From: Streptosporangium violaceochromogenes
GTDB lineage: Bacteria; Actinomycetota; Actinomycetes; Streptosporangiales; Streptosporangiaceae
Direction: 5' to 3'
NCBI RefSeq assembly: GCF_014654615.1
Contig: NZ_BNBB01000027.1
Location: 1 to 64,000 of the forward strand
DNA: 64,000 nt
Within the stretch, counting starts at the first letter, position 1; each line of letters begins with the position of its first letter. Positions 14,498-24,641 of this stretch are shown here, in pieces. The notes under the pieces were generated by a model. That model worked only from the letters and a program-made list of their open reading frames with translations, ran no database searches and had not been told where the DNA came from. A program made the translations under genes and the position numbers.

Positions 14498-14506
14498 GAA
14501 CGCGCC

Positions 14507-14537
14507 TCGTGGGGGGTGACCTCGTCGCCCCCCATGA
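14507..14537 (+). terminator. Strong hairpin between rpsQ and rplN
   Basis: A 14-bp stem with two GU pairs (14507-14520 pairing with 14524-14537, core TGGGGGGTGAC/GTCGCCCCCCA) encloses a 3-nt loop 10 bp after the rpsQ stop. A second stem CTCACCC-GGAC-GGGTGAG lies at 14638-14655. The 184-bp spacer is the widest within the S10-spc cluster after secY's, suggesting partial termination or an RNA-processing site where the S10 and spc operons meet. Confidence 0.6.
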
Positions 14538-14681
14538 CGGTGTCCAAGGGGGTGGAGCCCGGCTCCGCCCCGCCCGCGGCGGCGGTCCGGAAACGGGGCT
14601 GTCGCCGGGGGAAAAAGACCACATCAGTTCCGCAAGGCTCACCCGGACGGGTGAGAACCGGCGCGACAAACAGGAGTACAG

Positions 14682-15050
14682 GTGATTCAGCAGGAGTCGC
14701 GGCTCAAAGTCGCCGACAACACGGGGGCGAAGGAAGTCCTTTGCATCCGTGTCCTCGGCGGATCGGGCCGGCGCTACGCGGGAATCGGCGACATCATCGT
14801 CGCCACGGTCAAGGACGCCATTCCCGGCGGCACCGTGAAGAAGGGCGACGTCGTCAAGGCGGTCATCGTCCGTACTGTCAAGGAGCGCCGCCGGCCCGAC
14901 GGCTCCTACATCCGCTTCGACGAGAACGCGGCCGTCATCATCAAGGACAGCGGTGACCCCCGTGGCACGCGCATCTTCGGCCCCGTCGGACGCGAGCTGC
15001 GTGACAAGAAGTTCATGCGCATCATCTCGCTCGCCCCGGAGGTGTTGTAG
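14682..15050 (+). CDS. rplN: 50S ribosomal protein L14
   Basis: 122-aa intersubunit-bridge protein. [36 protein letters not shown] is a classic L14 N-terminus and the gene is full length. GTG at 14682 with a CAGGAGTACAG ribosome-binding region. First gene of the spc part; rplX begins on the very next base after its stop. Confidence 0.99.
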   Translation: MIQQESRLKVADNTGAKEVLCIRVLGGSGRRYAGIGDIIVATVKDAIPGGTVKKGDVVKAVIVRTVKERRRPDGSYIRFDENAAVIIKDSGDPRGTRIFGPVGRELRDKKFMRIISLAPEVL

Positions 15051-15359
15051 ATGCCGAAGCTGCACGTCAAGAAGGGCGATCTCGTCCTCGTCATCGCCGG
15101 CAAGGACAAGGGCGCCAAGGGGCGCGTGCTCGCCGCCTTCCCGCGCGACGAGCGCGTGCTGGTCGAGGGCGTCAACATGATCAAGAAGCACTCCAAGGAG
15201 ACCCACCAGGGTCCGCGCGGCGCCAAGACCGGCGGCGTGCAGACCATGGAGGCTCCCATCCACGTGAGCAACGTCAAGAAGCTCAAGGATGACGAGAAGC
15301 CCGCCAAGAAGGAGCCTGCCGCCAAGGCCGCCTCCGAGGAGCCGGGTGAGGACAACTGA
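15051..15359 (+). CDS. rplX: 50S ribosomal protein L24
   Basis: 102-aa assembly-initiator protein with the KOW motif ([21 protein letters not shown]). The C-terminus is extended by a Lys/Ala/Glu-rich tail ([23 protein letters not shown]). ATG directly abuts the rplN stop, and its TGA shares one base with the ATG of rplE. Confidence 0.99.
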   Translation: MPKLHVKKGDLVLVIAGKDKGAKGRVLAAFPRDERVLVEGVNMIKKHSKETHQGPRGAKTGGVQTMEAPIHVSNVKKLKDDEKPAKKEPAAKAASEEPGEDN

Positions 15360-15934
15360 TGACCGCGAACACCACCGAGGTCGGGCGTCCCGTTCCGCGC
15401 CTCAAGCAGCGCTACCGCGAAGAGATCATCGCGAAGCTGAACGAGCAGTTCGGGTTCGAGAACATCATGCTGGTGCCCTCCATCACCAAGATCAAGGTGA
15501 ACATGGGCGTCGGCGAGGCCGCGCGTGACTCCAAGCTCATCGACGGCGCCGTCCGCGACCTCACCGCGATCACCGGCCAGAAGCCGGCGGTCGTCCGTGC
15601 CCGTAAGTCCATCGCCCAGTTCAAGCTGCGCGAGGGCATGCCGATCGGGGCCCACGTCACGCTGCGGGGCGACCGCATGTGGGAGTTCCTGGACCGGCTG
15701 CTGTCGCTGGCGCTGCCGCGCATCCGCGACTTCCGCGGTCTGTCGCCCAAGCAGTTCGACGGCAACGGCAACTACACCTTCGGTCTCACCGAGCAGGTCA
15801 TGTTCCACGAGATCGACCAGGACAAGGTCGACCGCCAGCGTGGCATGGACATCACGGTCGTGACCACCGCTAAGAACGACGACCAGGGCCGGGCGCTGCT
15901 GAAGCTCCTCGGTTTCCCGTTCAAGGAGGCCTGA
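15359..15934 (+). CDS. rplE: 50S ribosomal protein L5
   Basis: 191-aa 5S rRNA-binding protein ([45 protein letters not shown]). ATG at 15359 overlaps the rplX stop. Length is normal and rpsN follows after 2 nt. Confidence 0.99.
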   Translation: MTANTTEVGRPVPRLKQRYREEIIAKLNEQFGFENIMLVPSITKIKVNMGVGEAARDSKLIDGAVRDLTAITGQKPAVVRARKSIAQFKLREGMPIGAHVTLRGDRMWEFLDRLLSLALPRIRDFRGLSPKQFDGNGNYTFGLTEQVMFHEIDQDKVDRQRGMDITVVTTAKNDDQGRALLKLLGFPFKEA

Positions 15935-15936
15935 TC

Positions 15937-16122
15937 ATGGCGAAGACGTCGCTCAAGGTCAAGGCTGCTCGTAAGGCCAAGTTCGAGGTCCGGGCGTACA
16001 CTCGGTGCTCGCGCTGTGGTCGTCCCCGCGCCGTCTACAGGAAGTTCGGCCTGTGCCGCATCTGCTTCCGCGAGATGGCGCACCGGGGCGAGCTGCCCGG
16101 CATCACCAAGGCGAGCTGGTAG
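15937..16122 (+). CDS. rpsN: 30S ribosomal protein S14, zinc-binding short form
   Basis: 61-aa S14 of the short, zinc-ribbon type (often called rpsZ or type Z). The ligands are C24, C27, C40 and C43 (CSRCG...CRICF). Actinobacteria often also carry a longer zinc-independent S14 under Zur control elsewhere; it is not in this window. ATG at 15937, 2 nt after rplE. A hairpin GGCCCCG/CGGGGCC (16133-16155) follows in the 145-bp gap to rpsH. Confidence 0.98.
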   Translation: MAKTSLKVKAARKAKFEVRAYTRCSRCGRPRAVYRKFGLCRICFREMAHRGELPGITKASW

Positions 16123-16267
16123 CCGATCGCGTGGCCCCGTGGACGTCGCGGGGCCCGCGCGGCACCGGCCGCACAAAGAAAGTCGTATTCACCGGGCGCT
16201 GCCTCAAAGCGCCCATGACCACACCGAAGGTCCCCAGGGGAAACCGCGGTGAGGAAGGCCACCGGCC

Positions 16268-16666
16268 ATGACGATGACCGACCCGATCGCAGACATGCTG
16301 ACGCGTCTGCGAAACGCGAACTCGGCGTACCACGACACCGTGGCCATGCCGTACTCGAAGATCAAGGCGCACATCGCCGAGATCCTCCAGCAGGAGGGCT
16401 ACATCCAGTCCTGGAGCGTCGAGGACGCCAAGGTTGGCAAGAACCTCGTGGTGGAGCTCAAGTTCGGGCCGAGCCGTGAGCGGTCGCTCTCGGGCCTGCG
16501 CCGGGTTTCCAAGCCCGGCCTGCGGGTCTATGCGAAGAAGGACAATCTGCCCCGGGTGCTGGGGGGACTGGGTGTCGCGATCATCTCGACGTCCGGTGGC
16601 CTCATGACCGACAAGCAGGCCGGCAAGCGTGGAGTGGGCGGGGAAGTCCTCGCCTTCGTTTGGTAG
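16268..16666 (+). CDS. rpsH: 30S ribosomal protein S8
   Basis: 132-aa 16S rRNA-binding protein ([23 protein letters not shown], conserved [24 protein letters not shown] end). ATG 16268; an ATG two codons later (16274) is possible but the longer form is usual. In enterobacteria S8 represses the spc operon. Confidence 0.98.
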   Translation: MTMTDPIADMLTRLRNANSAYHDTVAMPYSKIKAHIAEILQQEGYIQSWSVEDAKVGKNLVVELKFGPSRERSLSGLRRVSKPGLRVYAKKDNLPRVLGGLGVAIISTSGGLMTDKQAGKRGVGGEVLAFVW

Positions 16667-16683
16667 AAGGGAGAAGTCACAGC

Positions 16684-17226
16684 ATGTCGAGAATCGGACG
16701 GCTGCCCATCCCTGTACCGAACGGCGTGGACATCGCCATCGAAGGCCGTGAAGTCACGGTCAAGGGTCCCAAGGGCACGCTTTCACACACGCTCGTCGAG
16801 CCGATCGCGGTCGCGAAGGGTGAGGACGGCGCTTTGACCGTCACGCGCCCCAACGACGAGAACAAGGTACGCGCGCTGCACGGCCTGTCCCGCACACTGA
16901 TCGCCAACATGGTGACCGGTGTGACCCAGGGATACTCCAAGACCCTGGAGATCGTGGGGGTCGGTTACCGCGTGCAGGCCAAGAGCCCGACTCAGCTTGA
17001 GTTCGCTCTCGGCTTCAGTCACCCGGTGATCGTCAACGCCCCCGAGGGGGTCTCCTTCCGCGTGGAGAAGCCGACCCTGTTCCACGTGGACGGCATCGAC
17101 AAGCAGAAGGTCGGCGAGATCGCCGCGAACATCCGTAAGTTGCGCAAGCCCGACCCCTACAAGGGCAAGGGTGTGCGTTACCAGGGCGAGGTTATCCGCC
17201 GCAAGGTCGGAAAGGCTGGTAAGTAG
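16684..17226 (+). CDS. rplF: 50S ribosomal protein L6
   Basis: 180-aa protein near the GTPase-associated centre ([22 protein letters not shown]-terminal [21 protein letters not shown]). The ATG at 16684 follows AAGGGAGAAG; an upstream in-frame start overlapping rpsH is unlikely. rplR starts 2 nt after the stop. Confidence 0.98.
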   Translation: MSRIGRLPIPVPNGVDIAIEGREVTVKGPKGTLSHTLVEPIAVAKGEDGALTVTRPNDENKVRALHGLSRTLIANMVTGVTQGYSKTLEIVGVGYRVQAKSPTQLEFALGFSHPVIVNAPEGVSFRVEKPTLFHVDGIDKQKVGEIAANIRKLRKPDPYKGKGVRYQGEVIRRKVGKAGK

Positions 17227-17228
17227 GC

Positions 17229-17612
17229 ATGGCTGGCAAGATTGCGTTCGGCAAGCGTATGGCCGCCCGCGCGGTCGCGCGGGCCCGCCGTCACGGCCGA
17301 GTCCGCAAGAAGGTGGTCGGTACCCCCGAGCGCCCGCGCCTGGTCGTCAACCGCTCCACGCGGCACCTGTTCGTGCAGATCGTCGACGACTCCCGCGGGC
17401 ACACCCTGGTGAGCGCCTCCACCATGGACGCCTCTCTGCGCACGGCATCGGGCGCCAAGACCGAGAAGGCGAAGCAGGTCGGCGAGCTTCTTGCTCAGCG
17501 GGCCAAGGCCGCCGGGATCACCGCGGTCGTGTTCGACCGTGGCGGAAACCGTTACGCGGGCCGTCTGGCCGCTCTCGCGGACAGCGCCCGTGAAGGCGGG
17601 CTGGAGTTCTGA
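17229..17612 (+). CDS. rplR: 50S ribosomal protein L18
   Basis: 127-aa 5S rRNA-binding protein ([47 protein letters not shown] end). Complete and of usual length, ATG at 17229. Part of the 5S RNP with L5. Confidence 0.99.
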   Translation: MAGKIAFGKRMAARAVARARRHGRVRKKVVGTPERPRLVVNRSTRHLFVQIVDDSRGHTLVSASTMDASLRTASGAKTEKAKQVGELLAQRAKAAGITAVVFDRGGNRYAGRLAALADSAREGGLEF

Positions 17613-17649
17613 TGGCCCGTTCTGACAAGAGCAATGAGAGGAACCACTG

Positions 17650-18282
<633 letters not shown>

Positions 18283-18285
18283 CCG

Positions 18286-18468
18286 ATGGCACGCCTGAAG
18301 ATCACGCAGGTCCGATCGAAGATCGGCGGCAAGCAGAACCAGCGTGACTCGCTGCGTTCGCTCGGTCTGAAGCGAATCGGCGACGTCGTCGTCAAGGAGG
18401 ACCGCCCGGAGATCCGCGGCATGGTCTCCGTGGTGACGCATCTCGTCACCGTGGAAGAGGTCGACTGA
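18286..18468 (+). CDS. rpmD: 50S ribosomal protein L30
   Basis: 60-aa large-subunit protein ([30 protein letters not shown]). Full length; ATG three bases after the rpsE stop, and two bases before rplO. Confidence 0.98.
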   Translation: MARLKITQVRSKIGGKQNQRDSLRSLGLKRIGDVVVKEDRPEIRGMVSVVTHLVTVEEVD

Positions 18469-18470
18469 AT

Positions 18471-18926
18471 ATGGCAGAGAACACTCCGCTCCGGATCCAC
18501 CACCTGCGTCCGGCCCCCGGCTCCAACAAGTCCAAGGTCCGCAAGGGCCGCGGTGAGGCGTCCAAGGGCAAGACCGCCGGTCGTGGCACCAAGGGCACGA
18601 AAGCCAGGAACAGCGTTCCTTTCGCCTTCGAGGGTGGTCAGGTTCCGCTTCAGCGTCGCCTGCCCAAGATGAAGGGCTTCTCCAACGCGCTCTTCAAGAC
18701 GACCTACCAGGTCGTCAACCTGGACAAGCTCGGTGAGCTGTTCCCCGAGGGCGGCGACGTCACCGTGGAGACGCTGGTCGCCAAGGGCGCCGTCCGCAAG
18801 AATCAGCTCGTGAAGGTCCTGGGAACCGGTGATCTCTCTGTGGCGTTGAACGTGCAGGCGCACGCTTTCTCCGCCAGCGCCAAGGAGAAGATCGCCGCGG
18901 CCGGGGGCTCCGTCTCCGAGCTGTAG
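18471..18926 (+). CDS. rplO: 50S ribosomal protein L15
   Basis: 151-aa assembly protein ([54 protein letters not shown]). Complete. Last ribosomal gene before secY; a hairpin at 18941-18969 follows. Confidence 0.99.
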   Translation: MAENTPLRIHHLRPAPGSNKSKVRKGRGEASKGKTAGRGTKGTKARNSVPFAFEGGQVPLQRRLPKMKGFSNALFKTTYQVVNLDKLGELFPEGGDVTVETLVAKGAVRKNQLVKVLGTGDLSVALNVQAHAFSASAKEKIAAAGGSVSEL

Positions 18927-18940
18927 GCATCCAATACGCG

Positions 18941-18969
18941 GCGCGGGGGCTCGTTATGGGCTCCCGCGC
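18941..18969 (+). terminator. Hairpin between rplO and secY
   Basis: GCGCGGGGGC (18941-18950) pairs with GCTCCCGCGC (18960-18969), ten pairs with one GU, around a 9-nt loop, 14 bp after rplO. It may partially terminate the spc transcript; a 177-bp spacer to secY leaves room for a secondary promoter, but I see no convincing -35/-10 pair. Confidence 0.55.
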
Positions 18970-19103
18970 CCGTAGTGCGTTAGAGTTCGCTGGACGGTGA
19001 GACTCAACTCGTTTCCGCGAGCTCGCTGACTTTTCGTAGCAAAGATGGACCACCCCCGCACCATCGTTGACCGACCTCGCCTTTCAGGCGCGCAGGAGGG
19101 ACC

Positions 19104-20420
19104 GTGCTGACCGCGTTTACCCGAGCGTTCCGTACGCCGGACCTGCGCAAGAAGTTGCTCTTCACGCTGGGCATCATCGCGCTGTTCCGACTCGGTTCGG
19201 TTCTCCCGACCCCGGGTGTGCACACAGAGAACATCAGCCGCTGTCTCAGTCAGGCCAAGGCCGGAGACTCCGGCAATCTCTACGGAATGGTGCAGCTCTT
19301 CAGTGGTGGGGCGTTGCTGAAGCTGTCGGTGTTCGCCCTGGGCATCATGCCCTACATCACGGCGAGCATCATCCTTCAGCTCCTGGTTGTGGTGATCCCC
19401 AGGCTGGAGGCCCTCAAGAAAGAAGGGCAGGCCGGCCAGACCAAGATCACCCAGTATACCCGCTATCTGACGATCGGCCTCGCGATTCTCCAGTCGACGG
19501 CCTTCATCGCCCTGGCGCGCAGCGGGCAGCTTTTCCCGCAGTGTCGTGAGGACGTTCTTCTCGACAAGAACAACATCTTCGTCATCATCACGATGGTGAT
19601 CACGATGACCGCCGGCACCGCCGTGATCATGTGGCTGGGCGAGCTCGTCACCGACCGGGGCGTCGGCAACGGCATGTCCATCCTGATCTTCACCCAGGTC
19701 ATCGCGGTCTTCCCCGTCGAGCTGATGACCATCGCCCGGACCAAGGGCCTCTTCGTCTTCGCCGTCGTCATCGTGACCGGTATCGCCATGATCGCCCTGG
19801 TGGTCATGGTCGAGCAGGCGCAGCGCCGCGTGCCGGTGCAGTACGCCAAGCGCATGGTGGGCCGCCGGATGTACGGGGGGACCTCCACCTACATCCCGTT
19901 GAAGGTGAACCAGGCGGGCATCATCCCCGTCATCTTCGCCTCCTCGCTGCTCTACCTCCCGCAGCTGATCACCACGCTCTTCACCAACTCCCAGGAGGAG
20001 CCGCACCCGATCGTCCAGTGGATCAACCAGAACCTGGTCTCGGGTGACACTCCGGCCTACATGATCACCTTCTTCCTCCTGATCGTCTTCTTCACCTACT
20101 TCTACGTGTCCATTACCTTCAACCCCGTTGAAGTCGCCGACAACATGAAGAAGTACGGTGGATTCATCCCGGGCATCCGTCCGGGCCGGCCGACGGCTGA
20201 ATATCTCAACTACGTGCTCACGCGACTGACCGCTCCTGGGGCGCTCTATCTGGGCCTGATCTCCATGGTGCCGATCGTCGCGCTGGCGCTCGTCGGTGCG
20301 ACCCAGAACTTCCCGTTCGGAGGGACGAGCATTCTGATCATGGTTGGTGTCGGACTGGACACCGTGAAGCAGATCGAGAGCCAGCTCCAGCAGCGCAACT
20401 ACGAAGGTTTCCTGAAGTAG
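19104..20420 (+). CDS. secY: Preprotein translocase subunit SecY
   Basis: 438-aa channel-forming subunit of the Sec translocon with about ten membrane segments (for example [18 protein letters not shown] and [19 protein letters not shown]). It is full length and ends with [26 protein letters not shown] start at 19104 with an upstream GGAGGGACC. Its TAG overlaps the GTG start of adk by one base, the classic spc-operon arrangement. Confidence 0.98.
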   Translation: MLTAFTRAFRTPDLRKKLLFTLGIIALFRLGSVLPTPGVHTENISRCLSQAKAGDSGNLYGMVQLFSGGALLKLSVFALGIMPYITASIILQLLVVVIPRLEALKKEGQAGQTKITQYTRYLTIGLAILQSTAFIALARSGQLFPQCREDVLLDKNNIFVIITMVITMTAGTAVIMWLGELVTDRGVGNGMSILIFTQVIAVFPVELMTIARTKGLFVFAVVIVTGIAMIALVVMVEQAQRRVPVQYAKRMVGRRMYGGTSTYIPLKVNQAGIIPVIFASSLLYLPQLITTLFTNSQEEPHPIVQWINQNLVSGDTPAYMITFFLLIVFFTYFYVSITFNPVEVADNMKKYGGFIPGIRPGRPTAEYLNYVLTRLTAPGALYLGLISMVPIVALALVGATQNFPFGGTSILIMVGVGLDTVKQIESQLQQRNYEGFLK

Positions 20421-21070
20421 TGCGTCTCGTCCTGGTCGGGCCCCCCGGAGCGGGTAAGGGGACGCAGGCCCAGTTCGTCGCGTCGAACCTGTCGATCCCG
20501 AAGATTTCGACAGGGGACATCTTCCGTGCCAATGTCTCGGGCGGTACGGAACTCGGCAAGCTTGCCAAGCAGTACATGGACCGTGGTGACCTCGTGCCCG
20601 ACAAGGTCACCGTCGCCATGGTTCGCGACCGCCTCTCCGAGTGCGACGCGATGGACGGCTTTCTGCTCGACGGCTTCCCCCGGAACGTGCCGCAGGCCGA
20701 GATCCTGAAGAAGATACTCGCCGAGTTCGGTGTCGGCCTGGACATCGTCCTGGAGCTCGTGGTCGACGACGAGGAGGTCGTGCGGCGGCTGGCCGGCCGC
20801 CGGACCTGCAGCCAGTGCGGGCGTATCTGGCACGTCGACTTCGACGACAAGCAGGACGACATCTGTGACGCCTGCGGCGGGCATCTCTACCAGCGGGACG
20901 ACGACAAAGAGGCGACCGTCCGGCACCGGCTGGAGGTCTACCAGGAGCAGACCGCCCCGCTCGTCTCCTTCTACGCCGACGAGGGGATCCTGGTCGGGGT
21001 GGACGCCACCGGACCGGTGGAAGCGGTCACCCAGCGCGCGATGGAGGCTCTGAGTCCCTTCGTCGATTAG
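20420..21070 (+). CDS. adk: Adenylate kinase
   Basis: 216-aa enzyme interconverting ATP + AMP and 2 ADP. P-loop GPPGAGKGT at residues 7-15; the long LID domain carries a CSQCG...CDACGG four-cysteine cluster, probably structural zinc-binding as in Gram-positive Adk. The GTG start shares one base with the secY stop, so coupling is very tight. Followed by a good hairpin at 21088-21117. Confidence 0.98.
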   Translation: MRLVLVGPPGAGKGTQAQFVASNLSIPKISTGDIFRANVSGGTELGKLAKQYMDRGDLVPDKVTVAMVRDRLSECDAMDGFLLDGFPRNVPQAEILKKILAEFGVGLDIVLELVVDDEEVVRRLAGRRTCSQCGRIWHVDFDDKQDDICDACGGHLYQRDDDKEATVRHRLEVYQEQTAPLVSFYADEGILVGVDATGPVEAVTQRAMEALSPFVD

Positions 21071-21087
21071 AGAGATATGTGCCCGGT

Positions 21088-21117
21088 ACGCCATCCATGA
21101 CATCTCATGGGTGGCGT
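21088..21117 (+). terminator. Hairpin terminator after adk
   Basis: ACGCCATCCATGA (21088-21100) pairs with TCATGGGTGGCGT (21105-21117), 13 pairs with one GU, around a CATC loop, 17 bp after the adk stop. It is followed by GCTGTGGTTT. A second, imperfect ACAAT...ATTGT inverted repeat (about 21133-21162) lies upstream of map. Confidence 0.65.
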
Positions 21118-21191
21118 GCTGTGGTTTAGGGCACAATCGGGGGAATTGAGCTCCCGAATTGTCCGTTGAGTAACCCCAGGGGGGTATACAC

Positions 21192-22013
21192 GTGTTCAAG
21201 AGGAACAAGCACGGCATCCAAATAAAGACGCCCGAGCAACTCCAGAAGATGCGGGCGGCGGGGCTGGTGGTGGGCCGCACGCTGGAGCTGCTCCGCCGTA
21301 GTGTCCAGCCGGGGATGACGCCGCTGGACCTCGACGCGATCGCCGAGAAGGCCATTCGCGAGGAGGGAGCCGTCCCCTCCTTCAAGGGCTACCAGGGGTT
21401 TCCCGCGACGATCTGCGCCTCGGTGAACCACGAGGTCGTCCACGGCATCCCCGGCGACCGGCGTGCCCTTCGCGAAGGCGACATCATCTCCATCGACTGC
21501 GGCGCCATCCTGGACGGCTGGCACGGCGACTCGGCCGTCACCGTCGCGGTCGGCGAGGTGGACCCCCGGCTCACCGAGCTGATGCGGGTCACCGAGGAGG
21601 CCATGTGGCGGGGCATCGCCGCCCTCACCGTCGGCGGGCACCTGTCCGACGTCGGCCACCGGGTGGAACGGTATGTCCGCTCCCAGGGCCGTTACGGCAT
21701 CCCCCAGGAGTACGGCGGGCACGGCATCGGCACCGAGATGCACATGGACCCCTGGGTCGCCAACCACGGCAAGCCGGGCAGGGGACCCCGTCTTGAGGCG
21801 GGCATGTGCCTGGCCATCGAGCCGATGGTGAACCTGGGCACCGACCGGACCAAGGTGCTGTCCGACGAGTGGACGGTCGTCACCGTCGACGGCAGGGCCT
21901 CGGCGCACTTCGAGCACAGCGTCGCGGTGACACATAATGGACCGTGGGTGCTGACCGCTCTCGACGGGGGCGAAGGGCGGCTCGCCGGGCTGATGGGAGA
22001 CGCGGGCAGGTGA
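21192..22013 (+). CDS. map: Type I methionine aminopeptidase
   Basis: 273-aa metalloprotease removing N-terminal Met. The metal ligands D102 and D113 (IDCGAILDGWHGD), the HGIG histidine and the downstream glutamates (AIEPMVN, FEHSVAVT) are present. GTG start at 21192 preceded by CCAGGGGGG. It follows adk as in many bacteria but is separated from it by a terminator. The end overlaps the next gene by a GTGA junction. Confidence 0.97.
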   Translation: MFKRNKHGIQIKTPEQLQKMRAAGLVVGRTLELLRRSVQPGMTPLDLDAIAEKAIREEGAVPSFKGYQGFPATICASVNHEVVHGIPGDRRALREGDIISIDCGAILDGWHGDSAVTVAVGEVDPRLTELMRVTEEAMWRGIAALTVGGHLSDVGHRVERYVRSQGRYGIPQEYGGHGIGTEMHMDPWVANHGKPGRGPRLEAGMCLAIEPMVNLGTDRTKVLSDEWTVVTVDGRASAHFEHSVAVTHNGPWVLTALDGGEGRLAGLMGDAGR

Positions 22014-22489
22014 CCCCGCCCGCCGACGAACGGAAGTGGTCGCCGATGGTTCCTGGTCCGGAGATGCGAGCCTCGGACGGAGACCGCGACAAGGTCGCCG
22101 CCGTACTGCGAGAGCACTACGCCCAGGGCAGGCTCACCGTCGAGGAGTTCGACGAACGCCTGGAACTGCTGTACGCCAGCAAGACCTACGGCGAGCTCGC
22201 CCGGCTCACCACCGACCTTCCCGACGTCGACCTGGCGCGGCTGTCGCCCGCCCCGCGGCCTCACCCCGGGCACGACCCCGCCCGGCGGGCCCGGCGCAAG
22301 GACGCCCAGGGCATGTGGGCCACCTGGGCCGTGGCGAGCGGCGTCAACTGGATGATCTGGCTCATCGTCGGCGTGACGAACGGCCTCGAATTCCCCTACC
22401 CCTGGCCGCTGTGGGTCATGGGGCCGTGGGGTGTGGTGCTGCTGATCGGCACGTTCTTCACCGGTCCGGACGACAGGCCGAAGCGGTAA
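22010..22489 (+). CDS. DUF1707 and 2TM domain membrane protein
   Basis: 159-aa protein. The N-terminal half has the DUF1707 signature (MRASDGDRDKVAAVLREHYAQGRLTVEEF... LYASKTYGELARLTTDLP), a short actinobacterial domain resembling SHOCT modules. It is followed by a basic linker and two predicted membrane helices around MWATWAVASGVNWMIWLIVG and PLWVMGPWGVVLLIGTFF. The GTG at 22010 overlaps the map stop as GTGA; an internal ATG at 22046 is an alternative. The function of the family is unknown; membrane anchoring suggests a role in signalling or oligomerisation. Confidence 0.8.
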   Translation: MTPPADERKWSPMVPGPEMRASDGDRDKVAAVLREHYAQGRLTVEEFDERLELLYASKTYGELARLTTDLPDVDLARLSPAPRPHPGHDPARRARRKDAQGMWATWAVASGVNWMIWLIVGVTNGLEFPYPWPLWVMGPWGVVLLIGTFFTGPDDRPKR

Positions 22490-22684
22490 CGGTCCACCGC
22501 GGGGCGGCGAACGCGTGTTCCCTCCGTGCCACTCGCGCTGCGGGGCGGCGGGGCCTCCGGCCGGCGGTCCTTCTTCGGCGGACCTTTTCGCGTTCTGCCG
22601 GAACTTTACCCTCAGGGGAAGTTGGGGCGGGTGAGGCCGGGTAGGTGATCGTTGTCGGGGCACGCCGTGAGGTGGGGGTGAGCG

Positions 22685-23203
22685 ATGGGCCGCGGGCGAG
22701 ATCCTGTGGCGCCGGCCAAGGCCGCGGCGGCCGCTTTCGTGTTCGCGGCGGCCGCTTTCGTGTTCGCGGGGGGCGCGGCGACGCCCGACGGCGTGCGGGT
22801 CACCCCGCAGACGGTCCGTCCCGGGCAGCTCGTGAGCGTCTCGGCGGACACGTGCGTGGCGCCGGCGACCGCGTACTCCGCGGCCTTCAGCGCCACCTCG
22901 GCACGCCTGCGGGAACGCGCCGACACGATGCAGGGCCTGGCCCGCGTCAGCTCCCACGCCGCGCCCGGGACCTACGCCGTCACCGTCCGGTGCGTCAGGG
23001 GCGGGCCGTACAACGGAACCTTCGTGGTGGGCGACCCGCACCCCGCGGTCGCGCCCGGCGCCGAGGGCGGCGGCCCGGCCGTGCCGGCCTCCGAGGGCGC
23101 CGCGCGCACGGCCTGGCTCTTCGGGGCGCTGGCTCTGGTCGTGACGATCGCCGGGGCGGGACTCGCGCTGGCGCGCGGGCACCGCGGGCAGAGCGGCCAC
23201 TAG
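22685..23203 (+). CDS. Secreted Ig-like protein with C-terminal membrane anchor
   Basis: 172 aa. A hydrophobic N-terminal segment (AAAAAFVFAAAAFVFAGGA) looks like a signal peptide and is encoded by a 21-bp tandem duplication near 22728-22769. The mature part is a small beta-rich domain with two cysteines (SADTCVAP and VTVRCVRG) and APGTYAVTVRC, then a Pro/Gly linker, a membrane helix (TAWLFGALALVVTIAGAGLALA) and a basic tail. It resembles the protein at 55974-56747 in order and motifs, so the two are probably paralogues. No LPxTG motif is visible. The function is unknown. Confidence 0.7.
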   Translation: MGRGRDPVAPAKAAAAAFVFAAAAFVFAGGAATPDGVRVTPQTVRPGQLVSVSADTCVAPATAYSAAFSATSARLRERADTMQGLARVSSHAAPGTYAVTVRCVRGGPYNGTFVVGDPHPAVAPGAEGGGPAVPASEGAARTAWLFGALALVVTIAGAGLALARGHRGQSGH

Positions 23204-23643
23204 ACCTCCGTGCCCGCCCGGGACTGCTTATGCGGGTCATCGGCGGGACCGCGCTCCGGGCGGGCACGGATCCATGAGAACGGCGCCCGCGCGCCCTGTG
23301 GGCGGCGGAGCGGGCCTCTCGCCCCGGCGGTGGGATCTTCCCGGGCCGGGCGCGCCCGCACCCCTCACGGGCGCGCTGAGCCGCGCCCGGCCGCGCGCGG
23401 CGGGGCGGGCCCGCCGGAGGCGGATATCTCACCTCGGATCTGCGGTATCCTGAGTAGCGGTTGTGTCAAGGTACCGGCCGTCTGCTTCGCATTTCATCGC
23501 CCGGTACCGTACACTCCTTTTTCGGTTCACTATGACCCATTGCGCATCGCCGGTGTTGCAACCGCTGCTCTCATCGAAGCGCTGGGTCGCGGCTGCTTAG
23601 TGTTCCGAAGCCTCAGACGACCGATCAGTGAAACGCGAGGGAC
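23204..23643 (+). promoter_or_regulatory. Gene-free region upstream of infA with promoter and inverted repeat
   Basis: 440 bp without a convincing gene. A -10-like TATCCT lies at 23446-23451, the same hexamer as in the rplM promoter, although its -35 is poor. A second -10-like TACACT is at 23510-23515. Between and around them GGTACCGG (23470-23477) and CCGGTACC (23501-23508) form an inverted repeat with 23-nt spacing. Probably the promoter region for the infA-rpmJ-rpsM operon. Confidence 0.5.
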
Positions 23644-23865
23644 ATGGCCAAGAAAGACGGCGCCATCGAGATCGAGGGCACTGTGGTTGAGTCGCTCCCG
23701 AACGCAATGTTCCGGGTACAGCTCGACAACGGCCATAAGGTCCTGGCCCACATCAGCGGGCGAATGCGGATGCACTACATCCGGATCCTCCCCGACGACA
23801 GGGTTGTTGTCGAACTGAGCCCCTACGACCTCAGTCGTGGGCGGATCGTCTACCGATACAAGTAA
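23644..23865 (+). CDS. infA: Translation initiation factor IF-1
   Basis: 73-aa S1-fold protein that blocks the A site during initiation ([42 protein letters not shown]...). Complete and typical. First gene of the alpha-operon region; rpmJ follows after 25 bp. Confidence 0.99.
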   Translation: MAKKDGAIEIEGTVVESLPNAMFRVQLDNGHKVLAHISGRMRMHYIRILPDDRVVVELSPYDLSRGRIVYRYK

Positions 23866-23890
23866 GCGTCTGAGGGACGAACAAGGGACA

Positions 23891-24004
23891 ATGAAGGTCA
23901 AGCCGAGCGTCAAGAAGATCTGCGACAAGTGCAAGGTGATTCGCCGGCACGGTCGCGTCATGGTGATCTGCGACAACCTGCGCCACAAGCAGCGCCAGGG
24001 CTAG
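23891..24004 (+). CDS. rpmJ: 50S ribosomal protein L36, zinc-binding form
   Basis: 37 aa: [17 protein letters not shown]..., ending NLRHKQRQG with TAG at 24002-24004. C11, C14 and C27 with a histidine near residue 32 form the zinc site of the C+ type of L36. ATG at 23891 preceded by AAGGGAC. It lies between infA and rpsM as usual. Confidence 0.98.
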   Translation: MKVKPSVKKICDKCKVIRRHGRVMVICDNLRHKQRQG

Positions 24005-24023
24005 TCGTGACCGCCCCGCGCAG

Positions 24024-24048
24024 GAGTCCGCTCACCAGTGGCGGACTC
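24024..24048 (+). promoter_or_regulatory. Hairpin in the rpsM leader
   Basis: GAGTCCGC (24024-24031) and GCGGACTC (24041-24048) form a perfect 8-bp stem around a 9-nt loop in the 211-bp gap between rpmJ and rpsM. A second GC stem (CCCCGG...CCGGGG) is near 24130-24150. Possible attenuator or leader structure of the S13-S11-S4-alpha genes; the role is inferred. Confidence 0.45.
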
Positions 24049-24215
24049 GACCCATGTGGGGCCACAAAGTAATCGCGTCTCCCACCCGCGCAGGCGGCCT
24101 CCAACGGCCGAACCACGCGGGCGACCCCCGGTCGGAGGCCGGGGCCCTCACCCCGGGCATGGGGAGGGGAGGGCGGGCGTAGGACCTCCGCCACAACGAA
24201 GGAGAATGCCCGACC

Positions 24216-24596
24216 ATGGCTCGCCTGGTTGGTGTCGACCTCCCCCGCGACAAGCGGCTGGAGATCGCTCTCACCTACATTTTCGGGATCGGCCGCACCC
24301 GCGCGCTGGAAACGCTCAAGGCGACCGGCGTGAGCGGCGACCTGCGGGTTCACCAGCTCACGGACGAAGAGCTCGTGCCGCTGCGTGACTACATCGAGGC
24401 CAACTTCAAGATCGAAGGTGACCTCCGCCGCGAGATCCAGGCCGACATCCGCCGCAAGATCGAGATTCAGTGCTACCAGGGCATCCGGCACCGCCGTGGC
24501 CTTCCCGTGCACGGTCAGCGTACGCAGACCAACGCGCGCACCCGTAAGGGCAAGAAGAAGACCGTGGCCGGCAAGAAGAAGCCCGGCAAGAAGTAG
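24216..24596 (+). CDS. rpsM: 30S ribosomal protein S13
   Basis: 126-aa head protein contacting P-site tRNA and the large subunit ([51 protein letters not shown]). Basic Lys/Gly tail. ATG at 24216 after GGAGAATG. Confidence 0.99.
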   Translation: MARLVGVDLPRDKRLEIALTYIFGIGRTRALETLKATGVSGDLRVHQLTDEELVPLRDYIEANFKIEGDLRREIQADIRRKIEIQCYQGIRHRRGLPVHGQRTQTNARTRKGKKKTVAGKKKPGKK

Positions 24597-24641
24597 TCCG
24601 CGCAGCCGCAGGACCGAAGACCTCAGGAGTGAAGGCGAAGA

